From Batillaria attramentaria (Eukaryota > Mollusca > Gastropoda > Batillariidae), in assembly GCA_018292915.2 (NCBI GenBank), contig JACVVK020000227.1:948501-1012500 (forward strand): DNA of 64,000 bases, given 5' to 3'. Both the position numbers and the translations under genes were made by a program. The notes beneath the pieces were generated by a model. The model was not told the DNA's origin and ran no database searches. It saw nothing but the letters and a program-made list of their open reading frames with translations. Shown here one piece after another: positions 1-13,000 of this stretch. Every line of letters begins with the position of its first letter. Positions within the stretch are counted from its first letter, which is position 1.

Positions 1-3000
1 CGTATTGTGCTACACTATACCGTGTTGTACTACACTACTCCGTGTTGTACTACACTATACCGTATTGTACTACACTACATCGTGTTGTACTACACTATAC
101 CGTGTTGTATGCCGTGTTGTACTACACTATACCGTGTTGTACTACACTACTCCGTGTTGTACTACACTATACCGTGTTGTACTACAGTACACCGTGTTGT
201 ATGCCGTGTTGTACTACACTACACCGTATTGTACTACACAATACCGTGTTGTACTACACTACACCGTATTGTACTACACTATACCGTATTGTACTACACT
301 ACACCGTGTTGTACTACACTATACCGTGTTGTACTACACTATACCGTATTTGTACTACACTATACCGTGTTGTACTACACTACACCGTGTTGTACTACAC
401 TATACCGTGTTGTACAACACTATACCGTGTTTTGCTACACTATAGGCCTACCGTGTTATACTACACTATACCGTGTTGTACTACACTATACCGTGTTGTA
501 CTACACTATACCGTGTTGTGCTACACTACACCGTGTTGTACTACACTATACCGTGTTGTACTACACTATACCGTGTTGTACTACACTATACCGTGTTGTA
601 CTACACTATACCGTGTTGTACTACACTACACCGTGTTGTACTACACTATACCGTGTTGTACAACACTATCAGGGTTGCACATTTTCCAAAGCTTCTGTAG
701 GACAAAGTGTCCTGGAAACAGCAAAGTGATAGGACACAGTGTCCTGACCACTTAGTGGCAATAAAAAAATTTAATAGGACAAATGTCCGCTTGAGGTGGG
801 AAAAATAGGACATTTGAAATTTGTATAGGTCAATGTCCTGGGACCGACTTAAATGTGCAACCCTGCACTATACCGTGTTTTGCTACACTATAGGCCTACC
901 GTGTTATACTACACTATACCGTGTTGTACTACACTATACCGTATTGTACTACACTATACCGTATTGTACTACACTATACCGTGTTGTACTACACTACACC
1001 GTATTTTACTACACTATACCGTGTTGTACTACACTACACCGTGTTGTACTACACTATACCGTGTAGTACTACACTATACCGTGTTGTACTACACTATATC
1101 GTGTTGTATGCCGTGTTGTACTACACTACACCGTGTTGTACTACACTATACCGTATTGTGCTACACTATACCGTGTTGTACTACACTACTCCGTGTTGTA
1201 CTACACTATACCGTATTGTACTACACTACATCGTGTTGTACTACACTATACCGTGTTGTATGCCGTGTTGTACTACACTATACCGTGTTGTACTACACTA
1301 CTCCGTGTTGTACTACACTATAACGTGTTGTACTACACTATACCGTGTTGTACTACAGTACACCGTGTGGTATGCCGTGTTGTACTACACTATACCGTAT
1401 TGTACTACACTACACCGTATTGTACTACACAATACCGTGTTGTACTACACTATACCGTATTGTACTACACAATACCGTGTTGTACTACACTATACCGCGT
1501 TGTACTACAGTACACCGTGTGGTATGCCGTGTTGTACTACACTATACCGTATTGTACTACACTACACCGTATTGTACTACACAATACCGTGTTGTACTAC
1601 ACTATACCGTATTGTACTACACAATACCGTGTTGTACTACACTATACCGCGTTGTACTACACTATACCGTGTTGTACTACACTACACTACACCGTGTTGT
1701 ACTACACTATACCGTATTGTACTACACAATACCGTGTTGTACTACACTATACCGTGTTGTACTACACTATACCGTGTTGTACTACACTACACCGTGTTGT
1801 ACTACACTATACCGTGTTGTACAACACTATACCGTGTTTTGCTACACTATAGGCCTACCGTGTTATACTACACTATACCGTGTTGTACTACACTACACCG
1901 TGTTGTACTACACTATACCGTATTGTACTACACTATACCGTGTTGTATGCCGTGTTGTACTACACTATACCGTGTTGTAGTACATTATACCGTATTGTAC
2001 TACACTATACCGTGTTGTACTACACTATACCGTGTTGTACTACACTACACCGTGTTGTACTACACACACCGTGTTGTACTACACTATACCGTGTTGTACT
2101 ACACTACACCGTGTTGTACTACACACACCGTGTTGTACTACACTACACCGTGTTGTACTACACTACACCGTGTTGTACTACACTATACCGTGTTGTATGC
2201 CGTGTTGTACTACACTATACCGTGTTATATGCCGTGTTGTACTACACTATACCGTGTTATATGCCGTGTTGTACTACACTATACCGTGTTGTACTACACT
2301 ACACCGCATTGTACTACACTACACCGTGTTGTACTACACTACACCGCATTGTACTACACTACACCGTATTGTACTACACTATACCGTGTTGTACTACACT
2401 ATACCGTGTTATATGCCGTGTTGTACTACACTATACCGTGTTGTACTACACTACACCGCATTGTACTACACTACACCGTGTTGTACTACACTACACCGCA
2501 TTGTACTACACTACACCGTATTGTACTACACTATACCGTGTTGTACTACACTATACCGTGTTGTATGCCGTGTTGTACTACACTATATCGTGTTGTATGC
2601 CGTGTTGTACTACACTATACCGTATTGTACTACACTATACCGTGTTGTACTACACTACACCGTGTTGTACTACACTATACCGTGTTGTACTACACTATAC
2701 CGTGTTGTACTACACTATACCGTATTGTACTACACTATACCGTGTTGTACTACACTATACCGTGTTGTATTACACTATACCGTATTGTACTACACTATAC
2801 CGTGTTGTACTACACTATACCGTATTGTACTACACTATACCGTATTGTACTACACTATACCGCATTGTACTACACTATACCGTATTGTACTACACTATAC
2901 CGTGTTGTACTACACTACACCGTGTTGTACTACACTATACCGTGTTGTACTACACTATACCGTGTTGTACTACACTATACCGTGTTGTATTACACTATAC

Positions 3001-5215
3001 CGTATTGTACTACACTATACCGTATTGTACTACACTATACCGTATTGTACTACACTATACCGCATTGTACTACACTATACCGTATTGTACTACACTATAC
3101 CGTATTGTACTACACTACACCGTGTTGTACTACACTTTACCGTATTGTACTACACTATACCGTGTTGTACTACACTACACCGTGTTGTACTACACTATAC
3201 CGTGTTGTATGCCGTGTTGTACTACACTATACCGTTACTATACCGTGTTGTACTACACTATACCGTGTTGTACTACACTATACGGTGTAGTGTAGTACAA
3301 CACGGTGTAGTGTAGTACAATACGGTGTAGTGTAGTACAACACGGTATAGTGTAGTACAACACGGTGTAGTGTAATACAACACGGTATAGTACAACACGG
3401 TATAGTGTAGTACAACACGGTATAGTGTAGTACAATACGGTATAGTGTAGTACAATACGGTATAGTGTAGTACAACACGGTATTAGTGTAGTACAATACG
3501 GTATAGTGTAGTACAACACGGTATAGTGTAGTACAATACGGTATAGTGTTGTACTACACTTTACCGTATTGTACTACACTATACCGTGTTGTACTATACC
3601 GTGTTGTATTACACTACACCGTGTTGTACTACACTATACCGTGTTGTATGCCGTGTTGTACTACACTATACCGTGTTATATGCCGTGTTGTACTACACTA
3701 TACCGTGTTATATGCCGTGTTGTACTACACTATACCGTGTTGTACTACACTACACCGCATTGTACTACACTACACCGTGTTGTACTACACTACACCGCAT
3801 TGTACTACACTACACCGTATTGTACTACACTATACCGTGTTGTACTACACTATACCGTGTTATATGCCGTGTTGTACTACACTATACCGTGTTGTACTAC
3901 ACTACACCGCATTGTACTACACTACACCGTGTTGTACTACACTACACCGCATTGTACTACACTACACCGTATTGTACTACACTATACCGTGTTGTACTAC
4001 ACTATACCGTGTTGTATGCCGTGTTGTACTACACTATATCGTGTTGTATGCCGTGTTGTACTACACTATACCGTATTGTACTACACTATACCGTGTTGTA
4101 CTACACTACACCGTGTTGTACTACACTATACCGTGTTGTACTACACTATACCGTGTTGTACTACACTATACCGTATTGTACTACACTATACCGTGTTGTA
4201 CTACACTATACCGTGTTGTATTACACTATACCGTATTGTACTACACTATACCGTGTTGTACTACACTATACCGTATTGTACTACACTATACCGCATTGTA
4301 CTACACTATACCGTATTGTACTACACTATACCGTATTGTACTACACTACACCGTGTTGTACTACACTACACCGTATTGTACTACACTATACCGTGTTGTA
4401 CTACACTATACCGTGTTGTACTACACTATACCGTGTTGTATTACACTATACCGTATTGTACTACACTATACCGTATTGTACTACACTATACCGTATTGTA
4501 CTACACTATACCGCATTGTACTACACTATACCGTATTGTACTACACTATACCGTATTGTACTACACTACACCGTGTTGTACTACACTTTACCGTATTGTA
4601 CTACACTATACCGTGTTGTACTACACTACACCGTGTTGTACTACACTATACCGTGTTGTATGCCGTGTTGTACTACACTATACCGTGTTGTACTACACTA
4701 TACCGTGTTGTACTACACTATACGGTGTAGTGTAGTACAACACGGTGTAGTGTAGTACAATACGGTGTAGTGTAGTACAACACGGTATAGTGTAGTACAA
4801 CACGGTGTAGTGTAATACAACACGGTATAGTACAACACGGTATAGTGTAGTACAACACGGTATAGTGTAGTACAATACGGTATAGTGTAGTACAATACGG
4901 TATAGTGTAGTACAACACGGTATAGTGTAGTACAATACGGTATAGTGTAGTACAACACGGTATAGTGTAGTACAATACGGTATAGTGTTGTACTACACTT
5001 TACCGTATTGTACTACACTATACCGTGTTGTACTATACCGTGTTGTATTACACTACACCGTGTTGTACTACACTATACCGTGTTGTACTACACTACACCG
5101 CATTGTACTACACTACACCGTGTTGTACTACACTATACCGTGTTGTACTACACTACACCGTGTTGTACTACACTACACCGTGTTGTATGCCGTGTTGTAC
5201 TACTCTGTACTCCGT
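1..5215. repeat. 20-bp minisatellite array with inverted blocks (gene 1 intron)
   Basis: Unit CCGTGTTGTACTACACTATA, about 250 copies, with a shorter 'tgtatgccgtg' variant. Orientation flips at 3281-3546 and 4721-4984, flanked by direct blocks. A 1.44-kb higher-order copy makes 3.55-4.98 kb a near duplicate of 2.1-3.54 kb. A non-repeat island of about 195 bp (672-866) interrupts it. Long open frames (CTTLYRVVLHYT...) are translations of the array. Confidence 0.95.
672..866. other. Unique island inside the 20-bp array
   Basis: Non-repetitive AT-rich stretch with several 'aggaca' and 'gtcctg' words. Both flanks carry the rare 'ctataggcctaccg' variant, so it may be an insertion. No coding or element identity seen. 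Confidence 0.6.
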
Positions 5216-5337
5216 GTACTGTAGGCATCAAAGTACTCTACATACCTGCGATCATCAATGTGCCTTTTTGTCCTGATGTTTAACCTCTTTTTACTTCAGA
5301 TACATGAAATTATCTGAGTGGCTTTTATCATCAATCT

Positions 5338-6415
5338 GCCTCTTGATACTCATTATAAACTACAGACGTATCAGCCTGCCTCTTGATACTCATTATAAAC
5401 TACAGACGTATCAGCCTGCCTTTTGATACTCATTATAAACTACAGACGTATCAGCCTGCCTCTTGATACTCATTATAAACTACAGACGTATCAGCCTGCC
5501 TCTTGATACTCATTATAAACTACAGACGTATCAGCCTGCCTCTTGATACTCATTATAAACTACAGACGTATCAGCCTGCCTCTTGATACTCATTATAAAC
5601 TGCAGACGTATCAGCCCGACAAGTGGTACTCATTATAAACTGCAGACGTATCAGCCCGACAAGTGGTACTCATTATAAACTGCAGACGTATCAGCCCGAC
5701 AAGTGGTACTCATTATAAACTGCAGACGTATCAGCCCGACAAGTGGTACTCATTATAAACTACAGACGTATCAGCCCGACAAGTGGTACTCATTATAAAC
5801 TACAGACGTATCAGCCCGACAAGTGGTACTCATTATAAACTACAGACGTATCAGCCCGACAAGTGGTACTCATTATAAACTACAGACGTATCAGCCCGAC
5901 AAGTGGTACTCATTATAAACTACAGACGTATCAGCCCGACAAGTGGTACTCATTATAAACTACAGACGTATCAGCCCGACAAGTGGTACTCATTATAAAC
6001 TACAGACGTATCAGCCCGACAAGTGGTACTCATTATAAACTACAGACGTAACAGCCCGACAAGTGGTACTCATTATAAACTACAGACGTATCAGCCCGAC
6101 AAGTGGTACTCTTTATAAACTACAGACGTATCAGCCCGACAAGTGGTACTCATTATAAACTACAGACGTATCAGCCCGACAAGTGGTACTCATTATAAAC
6201 TACAGACGTATCAGCCCGACAAGTGGTACTCATTATAAACTACAGACGTATCAGCCCGACAAGTGGTACTCATTATAAACTACAGACGTATCAGCCCGAC
6301 AAGTGGTACTCATTATAAACTACAGACGTATCAGACCGACAAGTGGTACTCATTATAAACTACAGACGTATCAGACCGACAAGTGGTACTCATTATAAAC
6401 TACACACGTATTAGC
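5338..6415. repeat. 40-bp minisatellite, two subtypes
   Basis: About 27 copies sharing 'tactcattataaactacaga'. The first seven carry 'ctgcctcttga', the rest 'ccgacaagtgg', so the array switched subtype once near 5610. Lies just before gene 1 exon A. 5216-5337 is unique with nothing recognised. Confidence 0.93.
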
Positions 6416-6477
6416 CTGACACAACAAGTGGTTTATTTGACTCTGTGTCTGGTGGTGTTGCATCGTCTGTCATTTAG

Positions 6478-6562
6478 GCCAGTCCATACCAGACGGCGCT
6501 GTGGAAATCCAGGTACCCGGAACTGGCGGACACCCTGAATGGCAACCCTGCTGCTCCAGAGG
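6478..6562 (+). CDS. Gene 1 exon A (homolog of gene 2 exon 15)
   Basis: Acceptor 'catttag', donor 'GAGG|GTGAGC', enters phase 0 and leaves phase 1. Encodes ASPYQTALWKSRYPELADTL and onward; the 'P-LW-x-RYPEL' motif recurs in gene 2 and is typical of large secreted beta-helix enzymes. Length 85, identical to the gene 2 exon. Confidence 0.88.
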
Positions 6563-6758
6563 GTGAGCAATCACCATCGTCATTATCATTATCATCGTCG
6601 TTGTCCACATCATCCGCAAGAACAACAAAACCTACTATACTATATTGCATACAGCATAAAACTCTACTGACTGACGGCTGACTGACAATCAAACGGAAGA
6701 TGTATACTCATATGGCCAGCTTACAACCCTTTCCTACCTTGCTAACTAAACACAGAGA

Positions 6759-6794
<36 letters not shown>

Positions 6795-6970
6795 TCATTG
6801 TGCAGGAATGACCATGTTACCAATGACCATGTGACCAACATATCTGCAGGGAATCAAATTTACCAGAATATATTCTACAATGAGGCCGGCATCGAGAAAA
6901 TTCATTACAACACACCGAGTGTCGACAAGCCTGAATACTTCGACGTTCATGATAACTACCGCGTATGTAT

Positions 6971-7053
<83 letters not shown>

Positions 7054-10000
7054 CTCTTTGTGTGTACATGGGCGTGACTTAGGCGATACCATTCTTAAGT
7101 CACACGATGACAATATCATTTGATATCAACAGGCTTTCAAGAAAACTGACTTCTGGTCACCTGAGAATGCTGACTTCCGGTTGCGTTGTGATGCTGCGCA
7201 GTGGATCAGCAGAAACCACTTCCAGCAACCCGTGACTGTAGACGAGATTGGACCCCGCGTGTCTACCGGTCCTCATTACCTGACAGGTAACTATAGTCCT
7301 CGTTAGAATCCTCATTACCTGACAGGTCACTATAATCCTCACTGTAGTCCTCATTGCCTGACAGGTGGCTATAGTCATTACCTGACATGTGGCTATAGTC
7401 CTCACTGTCATTCGCATTACCTGACAGATGGCTATAGTCCTCATTACCTGACAGGTGGCTATAGTCGTCATTACCTGACATGTGGCTATAGTCCTCACTG
7501 TCATTCGCATTACCTGACAGATGGCTATAGTCCTCATTGCCTGACATGTGGCTATAGTCCTCATTACCTGACAGGTGGCTATAGTCCTCATTACCTGACA
7601 GGTGGCTATAGTCGTCATTACCTGACAGGTGGCTATAGTCGTCATTACCTGACAGATGGCTATAGTCCTCATTACCTGACAGGTGGCTATAGTCCTCATT
7701 ACCTGACAGATGGCTATAGTCCTCATTACCTGACAGGTGGCTATAGTCCTCATTACCTGACAGGTGGCTATAGTCGTCATTACCTGACAGGTGGCTATAG
7801 TCCTCATTACCTGACAGGTGGCTATAGTCCTCATTACCTGACAGGTGGCTATAGTCCTCATTACCTGACAGGTGGCTATAGTCCTCATTACCTGACCGGT
7901 GGCTATAGTCGTCATTACCTGACAGGTGGCTATAGTCGTCATTACCTGACAGGTGGCTATAGTCCTCATTACCTGACAGGTGGCTATAGTCCTCATTACC
8001 TGACAGGTGGCTATAGTCCTCATTACCTGTGGCTATAGTCCTCATTACCTGACATGTGGCTATAGTCCACATTACCTGACATGTGGCTATAGTCTTCACT
8101 GTCATTCGCATTACCTGACAGATGGCTATAGTCCTCATTACCTGACAGGTGGCTATAGTCCTCATTACCTGACAGGTGGCTATAGTCCTCATTACCTGAC
8201 ATGTGGCTATAGTCCTCATTACCTGACATATGGCTATAGTCCTCATTACCTGACAGATGGCTATAGTCCTCATTACCTGACAGGTGGCTATAGTCATTAC
8301 CTGACAGGTGGCTATAGTCCTCATTACCTGACAGGTGGCTATAGTCCTCATTACCTGACAGATGGCTATAGTCCTCATTACCTGACAGGTGGCTATAGTC
8401 CTCATTACCTGACAGGTGGCTATAGTCCTCATTACCTGACAGGTGGCTATAGTCCTCATTACCTGACAGGTGGCTATAGTCCTCATTACCTGACCGGTGG
8501 CTATAGTCCTCATTACCTGACAGGTGGCTATAGTCGTCATTACCTGACAGGTGGCTATAGTCCTCACTGTAATCCGCATTACCTGACCGGTGGCTATAGT
8601 CCTCATTACCTGACAGGTGGCTATAGTCCTCATTACCTGACAGGTGGCTATAGTCCTCATTGTAATCCGCATTACCTGACAGGTGGCTATAGTCGTCATT
8701 ACCTGACATGTGGCCATAGTCATCATTACCTGACAGGTGGCTATAGTCCTTACTGTAATCCGCATTACCTGACAGGTGGCTATAGTCCTCATTACCTGAC
8801 AGGTGGCTATAGTCATCACTGTAATCCGCATTACCTGACAGGTGGCTATAGTCTTCATTACCTGACAGGTGGCTATAGTCCTCACTGTAATCCGCATTAC
8901 CTGACAGGTGGCTATAGTCGTCATTACCTGACATGTGGCCATAGTCATCATTACCTGACAGGTGGCTATAGTCCTCACTGTAATCCGCATTACCTGACAG
9001 GTGGCTATAGTCCTCATTACCTGACAGGTGGCTATAGTCCTCATTACCTGACAGGTGGCTATAGTCCTCATTACCTGACATGTGGCTATAGTCCTCATTA
9101 CCTGACAGGTGGCTATAGTCCTCACTGTAATCCGCATTACCTGACAGGTGGCTATAGTCGTCATTACCTGACATGTGGCCATAGTCATCACTGTCATTCG
9201 CATTACCTGACATGTAGCTATAGTCCTCACTGTAATCCGCATTACCTGACAGGTGGCTATAGTCGTCATTACCTGACATGTGGCCATAGTCATCACTGTC
9301 ATTCGCATTACCTGACAGGTGGCTATAGTCCTCACTGTAATCCGCATTACCTGACAGGTGGCTATAGTCGTCATTACCTGACAGGTGGCTATAGTCCTCA
9401 CTGTAATCCGCATTACCTGACAGGTGGCTATAGTCTTCATTGTAATCCGCATTACCTGACAGGTGGCTATAGTCGTCATTACCTGACATGTGGCTATAGT
9501 CCTCATTACCTGACAGGTGGCTATAGTCGTCATTACCTGACATGTGGCTATAGTCCTCACTGTAATCCGCATTACCTGACAGATGGCAATAGTCCTCATT
9601 ACCTGACAGGTGGCTATAGTCCTCATAACCTGACCGGTGGCTATAGTCCTCATTACCTGACAGGTGGCTATAGTCGTCATTACCTGACAGGTGGCTATAG
9701 TCCTCATTACCTGACAGGTGGCTATAGTCCTCATTACCTGACAGGTGGCTATAGTCCTCATTACCTGACAGGTGGCTATAGTCCTCATTACCTGACATGT
9801 GGCTATAGTCGTCATTACCTGACAGGTGGCTATAGTCCTCATTACCTGACAGGTGGCTATAGTCCTCATTACCTGACATGTGGCTATAGTCGTCATTACC
9901 TGACAGGTGGCTATAGTCGTCATTACCTGACAGGTGGCTATAGTCGTCATTACCTGACATGTGGCTATAGTCCTCACTGTAATCCGCATTACCTGACAGA

Positions 10001-13000
10001 TGGCTATAGTCCTCATGACCTGACAGGTGGCTATAGTCCTCATTACCTGACCGGTGGCTTTAGTCCTCATTACCTGACAGGTGGCTATAGTCCTCATTAC
10101 CTGACAGGTGGCTATAGTCCTCATTACCTGACAGGTGGCTATAGTCCTCATTACCTGACATGTGGCTATTGTCGTCATTACCTGACATGTGGCTATAGTC
10201 GTCATTACCTGACAGGTGGCTATAGTCCTCATTACCTGACAGGTGGCTATAGTCGTCATTACCTGACATGTGGCCATAGTCATCACTGTCATTCGCATTA
10301 CCTGACAGGTGGCTATAGTCCTCACTGTAATCCGCATTACCTGACAGGTGGCTATAGTCGTCATTACCTGACAGGTGGCTATAGTCCTCACTGTAATCCG
10401 CATTACCTGACAGGTGGCTATAGTCTTCATTGTAATCCGCATTACCTGACAGGTGGCTATAGTCGTCATTACCTGACATGTGGCTATAGTCCTCATTACC
10501 TGACAGGTGGCTATAGTCGTCATTACCTGACATGTGGCTATAGTCCTCACTGTAATCCGCATTACCTGACAGATGGCAATAGTCCTCATTACCTGACAGG
10601 TGGCTATAGTCCTCATAACCTGACCGGTGGCTATAGTCCTCATTACCTGACAGGTGGCTATAGTCCTCATTACCTGACAGGTGGCTATAGTCCTCATTAC
10701 CTGACAGGTGGCTATAGTCCTCATTACCTGACAGGTGGCTATAGTCCTCATTACCTGACAGGTGGCTATAGTCCTCATTACCTGACATGTGGCTATAGTC
10801 GTCATTACCTGACAGGTGGCTATAGTCCTCATTACCTGACAGGTGGCTATAGTCCTCATTACCTGACATGTGGCTATAGTCGTCATTACCTGACAGGTGG
10901 CTATAGTCGTCATTACCTGACAGGTGGCTATAGTCGTCATTACCTGACATGTGGCTATAGTCCTCACTGTAATCCGCATTACCTGACAGATGGCTATAGT
11001 CCTCATGACCTGACAGGTGGCTATAGTCCTCATTACCTGACCGGTGGCTTTAGTCCTCATTACCTGACAGGTGGCTATAGTCCTCATTACCTGACAGGTG
11101 GCTATAGTCCTCATTACCTGACAGGTGGCTATAGTCCTCATTACCTGACATGTGGCTATTGTCGTCATTACCTGACATGTGGCTATAGTCGTCATTACCT
11201 GACAGGTGGCTATAGTCCTCATTACCTGACAGGTGGCTATAGTCGTCATTACCTGACATGTGGCTATAGTCCTCACTGTAATCCGCATTACCTGACAGAT
11301 GGCTATAGTCCTCATTACCTGACATGTGGCTATAGTCGTCATTACCTGACATGTGGCTATAGTCGTCATTACCTGACAGGTGGCTATAGTCCTCATTACC
11401 TGACAGGTGGCTATAGTCCTCATTACCTGACAGGTGGCTATAGTCCTCATTACCTGACAGGTGGCTATAGTCTTCATTACCTGACAGGTGGCTATAGTCG
11501 TCATTACCTGACAGGTGGCTATAGTCCTCATTACCTGACATGTGGCTATAGTCCTCATTACCCGACAGGTGGCTATAGTCCTCATTACCTGACAGGTGGC
11601 TATAGTCCTCATTACCTGACAGGTGGCTATAGTCCTCATTACCTGACAGGTGGCTATTGTCGTCATTACCTGACATGTGGCTATAGTCCTCATTACCTGA
11701 CATGTGGCTATAGTCGTCATTACCTGACAGGTGGCTATAGTCCTCATTACCTGACATGTGGCTATAGTCCTCACTGTAATCCGCATTACCTGACAGGTGG
11801 CTATAGTCCTCATTACCTGACAGGTGGCTATAGTCGTCATTACCTGACATGTGGCTATAGTCGTCATTACCTGACATGTGGCTATAGTCCTCATTACCTG
11901 ACAGGTGGCTATAGTCCTCATTACCTGACAGGTGGCTATAGTCCTCACTGTAATCCGCATTACCTGACAGGTGGCTATAGTCGTCATTACCTGACATGTG
12001 GCCATAGTCATCATTACCTGACAGGTGGCTATAGTCCTCACTGTAATCCGCATTACCTTACAGGTGGCTATAGTCCTCATTACATGACAGGTGGCTATAG
12101 TCCTCATTACCTGACATGTGGCTATAGTCCTCATTACCTGACAGGTGGCTATAGTCCTCATTACCTGACAGGTGGCTATAGTCATCACTGTAATCCGCAT
12201 TACCTCACAGGTGGCTATAGTCGTCATTACCTGACATGTGGCCATAGTCATCACTGTAATCCGCATTACATGACATGTGGCCATAGTCCTCACTGTAGTC
12301 CTCATTACCTGACAGATAACTGCAGTCTTCACTGTAGTCCTCATTACCTTGCAGGTAACTGTAGTTCTCACTGTAGTCCTCATTACCTGACAGGTAACTG
12401 TAGTCCTCACTGTAGTCCTCATTACCTGACAGGTAACTATAGTCCTCACTGTAGTCCTCATTACCTGACCGGTAATTATAGTCCTCACTGTAGTCCTCAT
12501 TACCTGACAGGTAACTGTAGTCCTCGCTGTAATCTTCATTACCTGACAGGTGAATTAGCTGCCCTCACTACAAAACACAGGGCGAGGTATTTTGTACATT
12601 TATTTATTTATTGCTGTGAAATTCGTGTTGCTCCGCCCAATTTTTTTTATATTCCCCCAGCATGCACAGCGTGTGATTATTTTTCATTTCGTTTGGAATG
12701 GGATATTTAACGTTTGGATTGGGATATTTAATGTTTGGAATGGGATATTTAACGTTTGGAATGGGATATTTAACGTTTGGAATGGGATTTTTGCACACTT
12801 GACATTTGTACGTGCCGCGTGAGTACACGAGGGTCAGACAGACACCGTAAACGAGTCTGCACGTGATTTTGACTCGTTTCGGAAAGGAAAACTCCAACCG
12901 AATTCCTGCCCACCAGGATCCCAAGCCCAGTCGGCTACCCTAACCAAATCCCCTGTCCCCTTTAAATTTCACGTGACATTATTTTCAGTCTCCAGACAAC

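Noticed and set aside
5..4755. Long plus-strand open frames rich in CTTLYRVVLHYT (up to 789 codons) and minus-strand partners
   Set aside because: Direct translation of the 20-bp array. The period shifts frame each unit, so all frames give the same peptide; there is no start context, and the region is intronic to gene 1.
7157..12710. Very long open frames on both strands (1758 and 1567 codons) with PHYLTGGYS or ATCQVMRTI repeats
   Set aside because: The 27-bp unit is nine codons with no stop in some frames on either strand. Composition follows the array, which starts at a functional donor.
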